Source of the DNA: Candidatus Saganbacteria bacterium
GTDB lineage: Bacteria; Margulisbacteria; WOR-1; XYC2-FULL-46-14; XYC2-FULL-37-10
Reading direction: 5' to 3'
Assembly (NCBI GenBank): GCA_016223245.1
Contig: JACRPL010000006.1
Location: forward strand, 85,417-149,416
DNA length: 64,000 bases
How positions within the stretch are numbered: the first letter of the stretch is position 1; each line of letters opens with the position of its first letter. The notes beneath the pieces were generated by a model that had not been told where the DNA came from, did not search any database, and saw only the letters and a program-made list of their open reading frames with translations. Position numbers and translations under genes: made by a program. Of this stretch, positions 42,097 through 49,597 are shown one piece after another.

Positions 42097-43254
42097 CTAA
42101 AGAAATAATAGAACTTTTTCTCCCATATCTTTTGTTCCCAATCGTTTTTTTGGATCGTCCGAATCAGAAAAAAGATCTCCCGTCCTGTAGCCATCGGATA
42201 AAACCTTATTAACAGCATGTTCAATTGCATCAGCGCCTTTAATGGCTCCAATATGACGAAGCATTAATGCGGCAGTCAATATCCTGCCAAGAGGGTTGGC
42301 CTTGTCCTGACCTGCCAGAGTTGGGGCAGTTCCTGCCCCGCTTTCGAACATCGCGGCGCCTGTATCAGGGTTTATCGATGAACTAGCCATTAGTCCCATG
42401 CTTCCCATGGCTGAAGCGGCACCATCCGATAGAATGTCGCCATGCTCGTTGCCGCAGGCAATAACACCATTGAGTTTGGCTGGTGTAAAAAGAAGCGCGT
42501 TGGCTGAATCAACCAACTGATGAGTCAATGGAACATCAGGAAATTCCTTTTGTCCGATCTCTGTTGCGATCTTTCTCCAATAATCATATCTAGGCATGAC
42601 GTTTGCCTTATCAATTGAGATCAATGGAAGTTTTAGCATTAAGGCATACGTAAAAGCGGCGCGCATATATTTCTCGATCGTGTTCTTTTTATAATACGCC
42701 AGGTCCGTAACAATTTCTTCTGACCCATTTACATCTTTCTTGAGTTTTACGCCTATCTTATTTCGAACATTTTCGGGTATGTCATTCATTAGATCGACAT
42801 TTCCAAAATAACTGTCTTCCAGCAAGAACCGGATCCATATCTGCTTAATGCCCTCGTCGGGGATCCTATCCGGTTTGATGTTTGAAAGATTAGCCAAAGC
42901 TTTATAATAGATGATCGGCCTGAAATTAAGAAGAAGCCCCATCTTCTTTCGTAATGCAAGAAGAACCTTTGATTCGGGCTTCATTTCAGGATATTTTGCG
43001 CCGATCGTCGAATCGTTCGCGAAGTCGCCCACCCCGCCAAAAAAGATCAAACCAAGTTCAATCGCTTTTATTAATGAATCTTCGGGTAAAGTGTCTTTGT
43101 GTTTTTGGTAAGCATTCCAGCCCATTGGGGTTTCGACAAATTCAATATTGATATTATCAAGCTTTGCAGCAGCAATAGCAATTTTTACGGCTTGGGCCAT
43201 CATTTCTGGCCCAGAACCATCCCCCATTACAAGCGCGATTTTAACTGTTCCCAT
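42097..43254 (-). CDS. leuB: Isopropylmalate/isocitrate dehydrogenase family enzyme
   Basis: MGDGSGPEM at the start, SIDKANVMPRYDYWRKI, and GDILSDGAASAMGSMGLMAS are hallmarks of the beta-decarboxylating dehydrogenases. With leuCD next door LeuB is the best guess. The protein is 385 residues and has unusual segments (GGVGDFANDSTIGAKYPEMK; KKDVNGSEEIVTDL), so substrate choice is uncertain, and isocitrate or methylmalate is possible. TATAAT lies eight bases before the ATG with TTAATA 17 bases further up. Confidence 0.8.
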   Translation of the reverse strand: MGTVKIALVMGDGSGPEMMAQAVKIAIAAAKLDNINIEFVETPMGWNAYQKHKDTLPEDSLIKAIELGLIFFGGVGDFANDSTIGAKYPEMKPESKVLLALRKKMGLLLNFRPIIYYKALANLSNIKPDRIPDEGIKQIWIRFLLEDSYFGNVDLMNDIPENVRNKIGVKLKKDVNGSEEIVTDLAYYKKNTIEKYMRAAFTYALMLKLPLISIDKANVMPRYDYWRKIATEIGQKEFPDVPLTHQLVDSANALLFTPAKLNGVIACGNEHGDILSDGAASAMGSMGLMASSSINPDTGAAMFESGAGTAPTLAGQDKANPLGRILTAALMLRHIGAIKGADAIEHAVNKVLSDGYRTGDLFSDSDDPKKRLGTKDMGEKVLLFL

Positions 43255-43262
43255 ATGCTGTA

Positions 43263-43291
43263 ATTATACAACTAAAATACAGAATTATTAA
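43263..43291 (-). promoter_or_regulatory. Promoter of leuB (leaderless)
   Basis: TTAATA, 17 bases, TATAAT, then eight bases to the ATG on the minus strand. No Shine-Dalgarno. Confidence 0.6.
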
Positions 43292-43335
43292 ATGAAATTT
43301 ACGCCCCAAATCAAAGATATTTAAATCGCGATTTT

Positions 43336-43511
43336 GATAATGATTATCATTGAGACTAGTTAGGAACCTGCGAGTAAACCCTGCCTGCCGGCAGGCACGG
43401 CTCGCGGTTCCTAAAATCTACGAGGAAACCGCGATGCTTGTCCCGATTCCCACATCGGGATTTAGTCGCTGGTTTCCGAGTTGCTAACTGGTCTCATCAT
43501 TATCAATTGCA
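43336..43511. repeat. Composite hairpin element inside an outer inverted repeat
   Basis: The outer arms TGATAATGATTATCATTGAG (43336 on, continuing ACTAGTTAGGAAC) and GTTGCTAACTGGTCTCATCA followed by TTATCA are imperfect complements. Inside lie unit A (43365-43409, identical to the others, stem extended by TAGG/CCTA) and a unit B relative AACCGCGATGC...GTCGCTGGTTT with the hairpin CCCGATTCCCACATCGGG. No gene is present in 43255-43530. Confidence 0.85.
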
Positions 43512-43530
43512 TGATTTGAACAAATAAATC

Positions 43531-43947
43531 CTAAACCCTTAAGATAAGCCTTTTTTCTAGCTCATAAATATTAAAGCGGATGGATTTAAAAGTTTTCCCG
43601 ATACTTGGATCGACCAATTTACCGAATTCTTCAAGCACCCTTATCGCCTCTTCGGCCCGTTTTATATTTGATTTAAAAACGCTTTTTAAAGTGCTTCTTT
43701 TCCCTTCTTCTTTTGTATAAAGCTTTCCGCCGACATCAGTTAATGAATTTCTAGCTCTTAGCAATTCTTTGCGCGGAAGTTTGCCAGTGGCCTTTTTAAG
43801 TTGATTTCTTAACGATTTAATGGTCAGAGTTGCTTTTTTGTCATCCAAAATAAATCGAGCGAATTCTTCAGTAACGCGTAATCCCTCCATCGCCCTATTT
43901 ACGTTCGCATCTAGAATTCTGTATATTTTTAATTTGTCATTTGTCAT
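43531..43947 (-). CDS. Stand-alone ThiE N-terminal-extension-like protein
   Basis: The start IYRILDANVNRAMEGLRVTE is like the N-terminal extension found in cyanobacterial and other long ThiE (thiamine phosphate synthase) proteins. Here it stands alone: about 138 helical residues with EEAIRVLEEFGKL repeating the pattern, and no TIM-barrel ThiE domain. Its function in thiamine synthesis is unknown. The first codons (MTNDK) come from a TTTGTCATT word repeat, so the true start may have been moved by it. Confidence 0.6.
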   Translation of the reverse strand: MTNDKLKIYRILDANVNRAMEGLRVTEEFARFILDDKKATLTIKSLRNQLKKATGKLPRKELLRARNSLTDVGGKLYTKEEGKRSTLKSVFKSNIKRAEEAIRVLEEFGKLVDPSIGKTFKSIRFNIYELEKRLILRV

Positions 43948-43962
43948 TTGAAATTTGTTATT
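43928..43962. repeat. TTTGTCATT word repeat at a gene start
   Basis: AATTTGTCATTTGTCATTTG then AAATTTGTTATTA lies over the start codon of the ThiE-related gene and is nearly the same as the repeat over the flgA start. Confidence 0.78.
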
Positions 43963-43966
43963 ACCG

Positions 43967-44905
43967 TCATGGCATGACGGTTGTGACCCACTGCTTGGGT
44001 TCGACCCTGATATTGTGAACCGACATTCCCCAATGAAGATGGGGACCAGATGATATCCCCGTATTTCCGGATAATCCCAAAAGATCGCCGGTTGATACTT
44101 CCTGTCCCACTTTTGCAAGCACTTTTGAAAAATGGAAATAAAGAGTATTAACGCCTTGGCCATGATCTATTACAACTGTCCCTCCAAATGCTTTCAAGAA
44201 GTCCGCAAAAACAACTATTCCACTGTTTGGCGCCAATATTCTGGTCCCTGCCGCCGCTCTCATATCCCAGCCCCGATGCCGGCTTCGGGGCTTGTTGTTT
44301 ACAAATTCTCTGGTACCGAACGGCATAGTTGTTATCCCGGGAACAGGTTTTGCAAACAGGCCATCCCACAATTTTTTTGGGCTTTCTTTTGTCAATAAAG
44401 CTTCGATCGACGCCCATTCATTGTTCACGATCGAGGGAGCTCGCAGTTTGCTTTTGCTTGGCTTCAGGAAAAATTTCTCTATGGGGTATTTGAACTGGCT
44501 GACATAGATCGATGAATCAAAAGTTTCCGTTTCCCCGTTCTTTAAATACGCCTCTACATTGACAGGATATACGCCGATCTTTTCTTCCGGCATGGTCCCT
44601 ACTATCGCTCTTAATCCGTCTTCGTATTGGTACAATTTGTAAGCGCGGCCGTTGAATTTTACTATCCCGCTTTCAACTTCAGGGCTGCCTGAAACAAAGA
44701 CTATAAAACATCTGCCTTGGAATACTTCAGAATGCGCGACGACGTTTAGGGTGGCAGATGAAGGAAATGCACAAAGTGAAAGAAAAAAGATTATAGACCA
44801 GCGGCTAAATCCCGATGTGGGAATCGGGACAAGCGTCGCGGTTATTAAACTTTTGGAACCGCGAGCCGTGCCTGCCGGCAGGCAGGGTTTACTCGCAGGT
44901 TCCAC
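43967..44905 (-). CDS. M23 (LytM-type) metallopeptidase with repeat-encoded N-terminus
   Basis: The C-terminal peptidase has RHRGWDMRAAAGTRI with the metal His and Asp, and GPHLHWGM with HxH, so an active zinc endopeptidase acting on peptidoglycan is expected. The GTG at 44905 has AAGGAG eight bases upstream and overlaps the panD stop (TAGTG). The next 100 bases are a composite hairpin repeat, giving MEPASKPCLPAGTARGSK at the front. Only after about 37 residues comes the hydrophobic signal core SIIFFLSLCAFPSSA. The element seems to have entered just behind the start codon. Confidence 0.88.
   Translation of the reverse strand: MEPASKPCLPAGTARGSKSLITATLVPIPTSGFSRWSIIFFLSLCAFPSSATLNVVAHSEVFQGRCFIVFVSGSPEVESGIVKFNGRAYKLYQYEDGLRAIVGTMPEEKIGVYPVNVEAYLKNGETETFDSSIYVSQFKYPIEKFFLKPSKSKLRAPSIVNNEWASIEALLTKESPKKLWDGLFAKPVPGITTMPFGTREFVNNKPRSRHRGWDMRAAAGTRILAPNSGIVVFADFLKAFGGTVVIDHGQGVNTLYFHFSKVLAKVGQEVSTGDLLGLSGNTGISSGPHLHWGMSVHNIRVEPKQWVTTVMP
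44800..44903. repeat. Composite hairpin element (inverted orientation) inside the M23 gene
   Basis: Unit A on the minus strand spans 44901-44857 and is identical to the other three copies. The flanks GG/CC extend the stem (GGAACC...GGTTCC). Unit B with the CCCGATGTGGGAATCGGG hairpin follows at ~44800-44842. The whole element is translated in frame without stops. Confidence 0.87.
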
Positions 44906-45255
44906 TATTTTATCTCCTTAACGGAATTCCCTTCACCAACTTTTACGATCTTTGGCTTGTGAGTTTTTATTTCATCGGGTGTCAGAAGAGCATAAGCTAA
45001 AATAATTACTTTATCCCCTACTGCGCCAAGCTTTGCGGCAGGGCCTCGCAAACCGATCTCCTCTTTTTCCCCTTTGATAGTATAGGTTTCCAGCCTGTGG
45101 CCATTAGTAAAATTAAGGACCGCGACCTTTTCGCCAATAAATAATCCGGCTGCGTCCAATAATTTTGGATCGACTGCAATACTTCCTTCATAGTTTATTT
45201 CACTCGAGGTAACGGTCGCCATATGGAGTTTTGACTTTAACATTGAGATAAGCAT
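44905..45255 (-). CDS. panD: Aspartate 1-decarboxylase (pyruvoyl enzyme)
   Basis: PanD makes beta-alanine for pantothenate. MLISMLKSKLHMATVTSSEI and the self-cleavage site YEGS (Gly-Ser at ~24-25) match, as do GLFIGEKVAVLNFTNGHRLE and NDKVIIL-like AVGDKVIILAYA. 116 residues. TATAAT six bases before the ATG suggests a leaderless mRNA. panB lies elsewhere in the window (53200). Confidence 0.95.
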   Translation of the reverse strand: MLISMLKSKLHMATVTSSEINYEGSIAVDPKLLDAAGLFIGEKVAVLNFTNGHRLETYTIKGEKEEIGLRGPAAKLGAVGDKVIILAYALLTPDEIKTHKPKIVKVGEGNSVKEIK

Positions 45256-45261
45256 AATAAG

Positions 45262-45267
45262 ATTATA
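45262..45267 (-). promoter_or_regulatory. -10 box of panD (leaderless)
   Basis: GATATAAT ends six bases (CTTATT) before the panD ATG. It overlaps the end of the preceding nucleotidyltransferase gene, so panD can be transcribed separately from it. Confidence 0.55.
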
Positions 45268-46371
45268 TCATAGGGCTTCGCGAGGATTAAGAGTAGTACC
45301 CTTTGGGAGCAAGTTTCCGCGCCTTACAAGAGACCTATTGCTTATTACGCAATTTTCTTCGATAGTAACATCTTCTTCGATGCGGCACCAATTTCCGATT
45401 ATGCTCTTTTTGACGCTTGTTCCCTTTGAAATATAAGAATCGGACCAAATAGAGCTTTCAGAAATATTCACTCCCACACCTATCACGCACATATCGCCAA
45501 CGATCGCATCTTTGAGTATGACATCCTTTCTTATCTCACAGCGATCACCGATAATTACACATCCCTCGAATTTAACGGATGGATCGATCCTGCAATGCTT
45601 GCCGACCCAAACGCAAGACGACACTTTTTTTCCCGGTATCAGGGTGCGAACCCTTCCCTGCATCGCATCATGATTTGCCCTCATGTATGCGGAAATTGTG
45701 CCGACATCGGACCAATATTCGACCATCCTATATCCAAAGATCGGGATCCCTTGTTCGATCAAAATAGGGAAAAGTTCTTTCCCGAAATCATAGAATTTAT
45801 CTTTTGGGATCAGGTCCAGTATCTCGGGCTCAAAAACATAAATGCCTGTATTTACCAAATTGCCCGAAACTTCATGAGCCTTTGGTTTCTCCTTGAACTG
45901 CAAGATTTCTCCGTTCCCTCCTACTTCAACAACACCAAAGCCTTCTATATCATCGACCGGACATAGAGCCAATGTCGCTTTGGACTTTTTCTTTTTATGG
46001 AATTCGATCAATTTCCTTAGGTTTATATCGGTTAAAGCGTCGGACGAAAGTACGACAAAAGTGCCGTCGATCTGTGCTATGTCGCAAGCCATTCGTTTTA
46101 CTCCGCCCGCCGTTCCCATCAGCGTTTCTTCGTAAGAATAATTAAGATCAATCCCGTAATTATTGCCGTCGGAGAAATAATTCATTATCTGTTCTGGATG
46201 ATAATGTATGTTAGCAACGATCTGCCTTATGCCATGCCTGCGGAGAAGCTCGATGTTATGTCGCATTGTGGGCTTATTGACTATCGGGACCATTGGTTTT
46301 GGTATCGCCAAAGTTAAAGGCTCAAGTCTTGTTCCGTAACCTGCAGCCATAATGAGAGCTGTTTTAACCAT
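45268..46371 (-). CDS. Sugar-1-phosphate nucleotidyltransferase with left-handed beta-helix (mannose-1-P guanylyltransferase-like)
   Basis: Residues 1-235 form the nucleotidyltransferase domain (LIMAAGYGTRLEPLTLAIPK; LSSDALTDINL; YWSDVGTISAYMRAN). Residues ~250-350 carry hexapeptide repeats (VKFEGCVIIGDRCEIRKDVI; GNWCRIEEDVTIEENC). This is the GDP-mannose pyrophosphorylase/GlmU-like arrangement. The base used cannot be told. It starts in the rpiB stop (TAATG). Confidence 0.85.
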   Translation of the reverse strand: MVKTALIMAAGYGTRLEPLTLAIPKPMVPIVNKPTMRHNIELLRRHGIRQIVANIHYHPEQIMNYFSDGNNYGIDLNYSYEETLMGTAGGVKRMACDIAQIDGTFVVLSSDALTDINLRKLIEFHKKKKSKATLALCPVDDIEGFGVVEVGGNGEILQFKEKPKAHEVSGNLVNTGIYVFEPEILDLIPKDKFYDFGKELFPILIEQGIPIFGYRMVEYWSDVGTISAYMRANHDAMQGRVRTLIPGKKVSSCVWVGKHCRIDPSVKFEGCVIIGDRCEIRKDVILKDAIVGDMCVIGVGVNISESSIWSDSYISKGTSVKKSIIGNWCRIEEDVTIEENCVISNRSLVRRGNLLPKGTTLNPREAL

Positions 46372-46802
46372 TATTTTTCGATCTTTCCGATTCTTCTTTT
46401 GTGGCGGGGATCATCGGTGAATGGTGTTGCAAGAAATGCGGCCACTATCTTTTTCGCGTTTTCAAGATCGACATATCTTCCGCCCAAAGCCAAAACATTG
46501 CAGTTGCCGTGCTCACGGCTTTGACGAGCTATTTCAACGCTTTGTGCGTTTACGGCCCTTATTCCTGGGACTTTGTTCGCGACAATTGTGACCCCGACAC
46601 CGGATCCGCAAAAAAGAACGCCAAAATCAAATTCTTTCGCGGCTACGGCTTTCGCGGCGGGATACGCAAAATCTGGATAATCACAAGATTCCATGGAATT
46701 TGTCCCGAAATCTTTTACTTCGTGCTTTTGTTCCAACAAAAAGCTCTTGATCTTTTCTTTTAGTTCAAAGCCGCCGTGATCGGACCCAATTGCTATTTTC
46801 AT
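46371..46802 (-). CDS. rpiB: Ribose-5-phosphate isomerase B
   Basis: RpiB interconverts ribose 5-phosphate and ribulose 5-phosphate. IAIGSDHGGFELK at the start and VLFCGSGVGVTIVANK with the active Cys are diagnostic, and NVLALGGRYV follows. The start MKIAIG at 46802 is used; codons before it translate the palindromic repeat (PAGRQG). It overlaps the pdxJ stop by four bases. Confidence 0.95.
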   Translation of the reverse strand: MKIAIGSDHGGFELKEKIKSFLLEQKHEVKDFGTNSMESCDYPDFAYPAAKAVAAKEFDFGVLFCGSGVGVTIVANKVPGIRAVNAQSVEIARQSREHGNCNVLALGGRYVDLENAKKIVAAFLATPFTDDPRHKRRIGKIEK

Positions 46803-47533
46803 TTTGACACCCTGCCTGCCGGCAGGCAAGGCATTAAAGCCTTCATTTCGGAAACCGCTTGCTTCATGCCGACAATAACCGACCGTGCAACTACGCTGAA
46901 TCCGATATTTAATTCTTCGATCCCAGAAAGAACCACGATCTTTGGAGTATTATTGTAATCAAGGCCATGGCCTGCATTTATTTTAAGGCCGATCCATTGG
47001 GCTTTCTCGATCATACTCGATATTTTTCCAAGTTCTTGGGCGCGTTTAGTTTCAGTTTTGGCGTTAGCAAAAGCCCCTGTGTGGATCTCAATAAAATAAG
47101 CGCCAAGGACGGCGGCTTCCTCGATCTGCTCTTTGATCGGATCGATGAAAAGGCTAACTTTGATCCCCTTTCCCTGCAATTTATCGACAACGGGCTTTAG
47201 TTTCTTTCTGTTGCGTACGACATCCAAACCGCCTTCGGTCGTCAATTCTTTTCTCTTTTCCGGAACCAGCGTTACATAATCAGGTTTGATATTTAATGCA
47301 AAATCGACCATTTCGGGGGTTGCGGCCATTTCGAGATCAAGGCGCGTATTTAATGCTCGAAGCCTTTTAACATCATCGTCCTGGATATGCCGTCTGTCTT
47401 CGCGAAGATGGCAAACAATGCCGTCAGCTCCGCCCTCGATGGCTTGAATTGCGGCAACAACTGGATCGGGAAATTTATCAAGGCGAGCTTGCCTCAATGT
47501 TGCGATATGGTCGACATTTACTCCCAGTTTCAT
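46799..47533 (-). CDS. pdxJ: Pyridoxine 5'-phosphate synthase
   Basis: PdxJ closes the pyridoxine ring. LGVNVDHIATLRQARLDKFP, GADGIVCHLREDRRHI, and NIGFSVVARSVIVGM near the end are classic. The start MKLGVNVDH at 47533 is clear; TATAAT lies six bases upstream. The final ten residues are repeat-encoded. About 244 residues. Confidence 0.96.
   Translation of the reverse strand: MKLGVNVDHIATLRQARLDKFPDPVVAAIQAIEGGADGIVCHLREDRRHIQDDDVKRLRALNTRLDLEMAATPEMVDFALNIKPDYVTLVPEKRKELTTEGGLDVVRNRKKLKPVVDKLQGKGIKVSLFIDPIKEQIEEAAVLGAYFIEIHTGAFANAKTETKRAQELGKISSMIEKAQWIGLKINAGHGLDYNNTPKIVVLSGIEELNIGFSVVARSVIVGMKQAVSEMKALMPCLPAGRVSK
46810..46830. repeat. TGCCTGCCGGCAGGCA palindrome at the pdxJ-rpiB junction
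   Basis: The palindrome (46813-46828) lies within the last codons of pdxJ, which read PCLPAGRVSK, and just before the rpiB start. It could pair and cover or space the rpiB start. Confidence 0.82.
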
Positions 47534-47539
47534 ACTTTC

Positions 47540-47562
47540 ATTATAACAAATCATGTTATAAT
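47540..47562. promoter_or_regulatory. Mirrored divergent promoters of pdxJ and the serine hydrolase
   Basis: An inverted repeat TTATAAC-N7-GTTATAA contains a TATAAT box on each strand: minus 47545-47540, six bases before pdxJ, and plus 47557-47562, eight bases before the ATG at 47571. Each polymerase footprint would cover the other -10 box, so use should be mutually exclusive. Confidence 0.6.
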
Positions 47563-47570
47563 AATCGACC

Positions 47571-48416
47571 ATGATTAAGAAAATCTCTGCAATACTTATA
47601 ATTGCTCTGCTTGCATCTCCATGTAACGCGATCACAAAAGCAAAAATCAATCAGCTTGGCATCAGATTAACAAAGCTTGCCGCCCCATACCAAAACAAAG
47701 TCGGCGTATGCATAATCGACCTGAAAACCGGCTTAAAGCTTACTATTAACGGCAAGATGCTGTTCCCGGCGGCTTCCGTCGCCAAAGTCCCTGTTATGGC
47801 TGCGGCATACCACATTTCAGAGGCAGGATCAATCGAGCTTTCCGAAAAATTATTATTCACTGAAAAAGACAAGCTCGGCGGGTCCGGCGTCCTCCAATGG
47901 ATGAAAGGGAACCGCGAATACACATTGAAGAACCTTATCCGCTTAATGATAGTCCTATCGGACAATACCGCGACAAAAATGGTTATCGACCGCTTAGGCA
48001 CAAATGAAGTCAACAGTTACATAAAAAATGCCGGCCTTAATAATACAAATATTGTTGATGCAACCTGCCTGAATGAAAAGCCAAACCCCGATATGAACAT
48101 GACAACACCCGAAGATATGGCGATAATGATGGTCATCCTGCAATCAAATAAGTTTACAAAACAATCGCGCAATGAAATGCTTGATTTCATGAAAAAGCAA
48201 AGATATAGATGGGGGATTTGGAAAGGCGTGCCGCGCGGGATAGTTGTTGCTGATAAAACAGGGAATGTTGAAGGCGTGTTAAATGATGTTGGGATCGTCT
48301 ACAAGAAAAAAGGTTCATATGTGATCTCTATATTCACGAACGGCTTTAAAAAGAAAAGGGACGCGAGAAAGATAATAAATAAGATCTCGGAGATAACATA
48401 TGGATTTTCAAACTAA
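47571..48416 (+). CDS. Class A beta-lactamase-like serine hydrolase
   Basis: A signal peptide (residues 1-20, ISAILIIALLASPCNA) is followed by the serine hydrolase fold: SVAK (SxxK), SDNTA (SDN) and ADKTGN (KTG). The omega loop where class A enzymes have ExxLN reads CLNEKPNPDMN, so the deacylating Glu is not obvious. It may be a weak lactamase or a peptidoglycan peptidase. 281 residues, periplasmic. The mRNA looks leaderless. Confidence 0.85.
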   Translation: MIKKISAILIIALLASPCNAITKAKINQLGIRLTKLAAPYQNKVGVCIIDLKTGLKLTINGKMLFPAASVAKVPVMAAAYHISEAGSIELSEKLLFTEKDKLGGSGVLQWMKGNREYTLKNLIRLMIVLSDNTATKMVIDRLGTNEVNSYIKNAGLNNTNIVDATCLNEKPNPDMNMTTPEDMAIMMVILQSNKFTKQSRNEMLDFMKKQRYRWGIWKGVPRGIVVADKTGNVEGVLNDVGIVYKKKGSYVISIFTNGFKKKRDARKIINKISEITYGFSN

Positions 48417-48810
48417 AGAAAAACAGCTGGAATTGCGCTTGAAGAGCCTTGGCATCGGCAAAAATGATGTCGCCCAAAAATTTATTCGCTCAAGCGGTAA
48501 AGGCGGCCAAAACGTCAATAAAGTATCAACCGCAGTTTACCTAAAACATATCCCATCCGGTATTGAAGTCAAGATGTCGCAAGAACGCTCACAAGCGCTG
48601 AACCGATTCCTTGCATGGAGACTATTAGCCGACAAGATAGAAGAAAAGATATTGGGGTTAAAAAGCAAGCATAGGCAGGAGGTCGAAAAAATAAGAAGAC
48701 AGAAGAGAAAGAGAAGCAGGCGATCGAAAGAGAAGATGCTAAAAAACAAGAAAATGGTTTCGGAGAAGAAGCAGTCAAGAAAAGCACCAAAACTTATTAA
48801 CAACTCTTAA
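48400..48810 (+). CDS. Release-factor-like GGQ protein (ribosome rescue)
   Basis: The 136-residue protein has SSGKGGQNVNKVSTAVYLKH, the GGQ peptidyl-tRNA hydrolysis loop, without the codon-recognition domains of RF1/RF2. A long basic tail (RRQKRKRSRRSKEKMLKNKK) resembles mitochondrial mtRF-R/C12orf65 and ArfB, which free stalled ribosomes. It overlaps the preceding gene by 17 bases. Its last codons overlap the broken hicA on the other strand. Confidence 0.85.
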   Translation: MDFQTKEKQLELRLKSLGIGKNDVAQKFIRSSGKGGQNVNKVSTAVYLKHIPSGIEVKMSQERSQALNRFLAWRLLADKIEEKILGLKSKHRQEVEKIRRQKRKRSRRSKEKMLKNKKMVSEKKQSRKAPKLINNS

Positions 48811-48846
48811 TAATTCTTTTGCGGTAATTGCGGGGAAATGGTTCAT
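48775..48846 (-). pseudogene. hicA remnant (toxin N-terminus only)
   Basis: Directly after hicB, with ATGA overlap, an ATG opens a frame of 23 codons: MNHFPAITAKELLRVVNKFW then CFS and stop. FPAITAKELLRVVNKF matches the beginning of HicA mRNA interferases, but the glycine and catalytic His (GSH) part is missing. The DNA beyond belongs to the rescue-factor gene on the other strand. Confidence 0.6.
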
Positions 48847-49076
48847 GACATTGAAAGTTCTAGTTTGATCTCGCCAATAAGCAGGTCGTTTTCCAGAGGG
48901 ATCGGTTCTCCGCTTTTTTTCAAGCTTTCAATAAACGCTTCGATAGCTTCCTTAATATTATTCTTTGCCTCTTCAACCGTGTCGCCAAAAGAATGGCCCC
49001 CTGCCAAACTTGGGCAATAAACGTGATATCCGCCTTCGATTTCAGGCTCCATAATTACGGTAAAATTATAAGTCAT
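48843..49076 (-). CDS. HicB-family antitoxin
   Basis: The 77-residue protein (FTVIMEPEIEGGYHVYCPSL; GGHSFGDTVEEAKNNIKEAI) is the RNase-H-like HicB fold. It has no DNA-binding domain. A box TATAAT at 49098-49093 and GAGGTG before the ATG give a normal leader. Its toxin partner hicA is truncated, so it now appears orphaned. Confidence 0.88.
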   Translation of the reverse strand: MTYNFTVIMEPEIEGGYHVYCPSLAGGHSFGDTVEEAKNNIKEAIEAFIESLKKSGEPIPLENDLLIGEIKLELSMS

Positions 49077-49120
49077 TCAACACCTCAATATAATTATAAC
49101 ACTCGAAATGCGATATTCAA

Positions 49121-49597
49121 CTAAACCTTCTTATGGATCAAAGCAATAGCGTATGCGGAAATGCCTTCTTTGCGTCCTGTAAAGCCCATTTTTTCTTCGG
49201 TTTTACCCTTGATATTTATCTTGCCTTCCTCAATATTTAGGATCCTCGCTATGTTCTCTTTTATCTGGTTAACATAAGGCTTGATCTTTGGTTCTTCGCA
49301 AACAAGAGTCGTATCAATATTATTAATGAGCATCTCTGATTTTGCCAAGGCTTCTCCAACTTTTGACAGCAAGACAAGGCTAGAAATCCCTTTATATTTT
49401 GGATCGGTATCAGGAAAGAAATCACCAATAGCTCCCTCACCCATCGCACCGATCAATGCGTCAATAATTGCATGCAAAAGGACATCGGCATCAGAGTGGC
49501 CTAGTAGGCCCTTTTCATTTGGGATCTCAACTCCACCTAAGATAAGCTTACGTCCTGCGGCTAATTTATGCGCATCATATCCAAATCCTATTCGCAT
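49121..49597 (-). CDS. ispF: 2-C-methyl-D-erythritol 2,4-cyclodiphosphate synthase
   Basis: IspF acts in the MEP isoprenoid pathway. [11 protein letters not shown] and [21 protein letters not shown] hold the zinc ligands (DxH...H), and [12 protein letters not shown] is the flexible loop. 158 residues. It overlaps the tyrS end by ten bases. Confidence 0.97.
   Translation of the reverse strand: MRIGFGYDAHKLAAGRKLILGGVEIPNEKGLLGHSDADVLLHAIIDALIGAMGEGAIGDFFPDTDPKYKGISSLVLLSKVGEALAKSEMLINNIDTTLVCEEPKIKPYVNQIKENIARILNIEEGKINIKGKTEEKMGFTGRKEGISAYAIALIHKKV

Noticed and set aside
34987-46830. CRISPR array made of the CCTGCCTGCCGGCAGGCA repeats
   Set aside because: Copies are kilobases apart, lie inside genes in both orientations and have no spacers of regular length; no cas genes are present.
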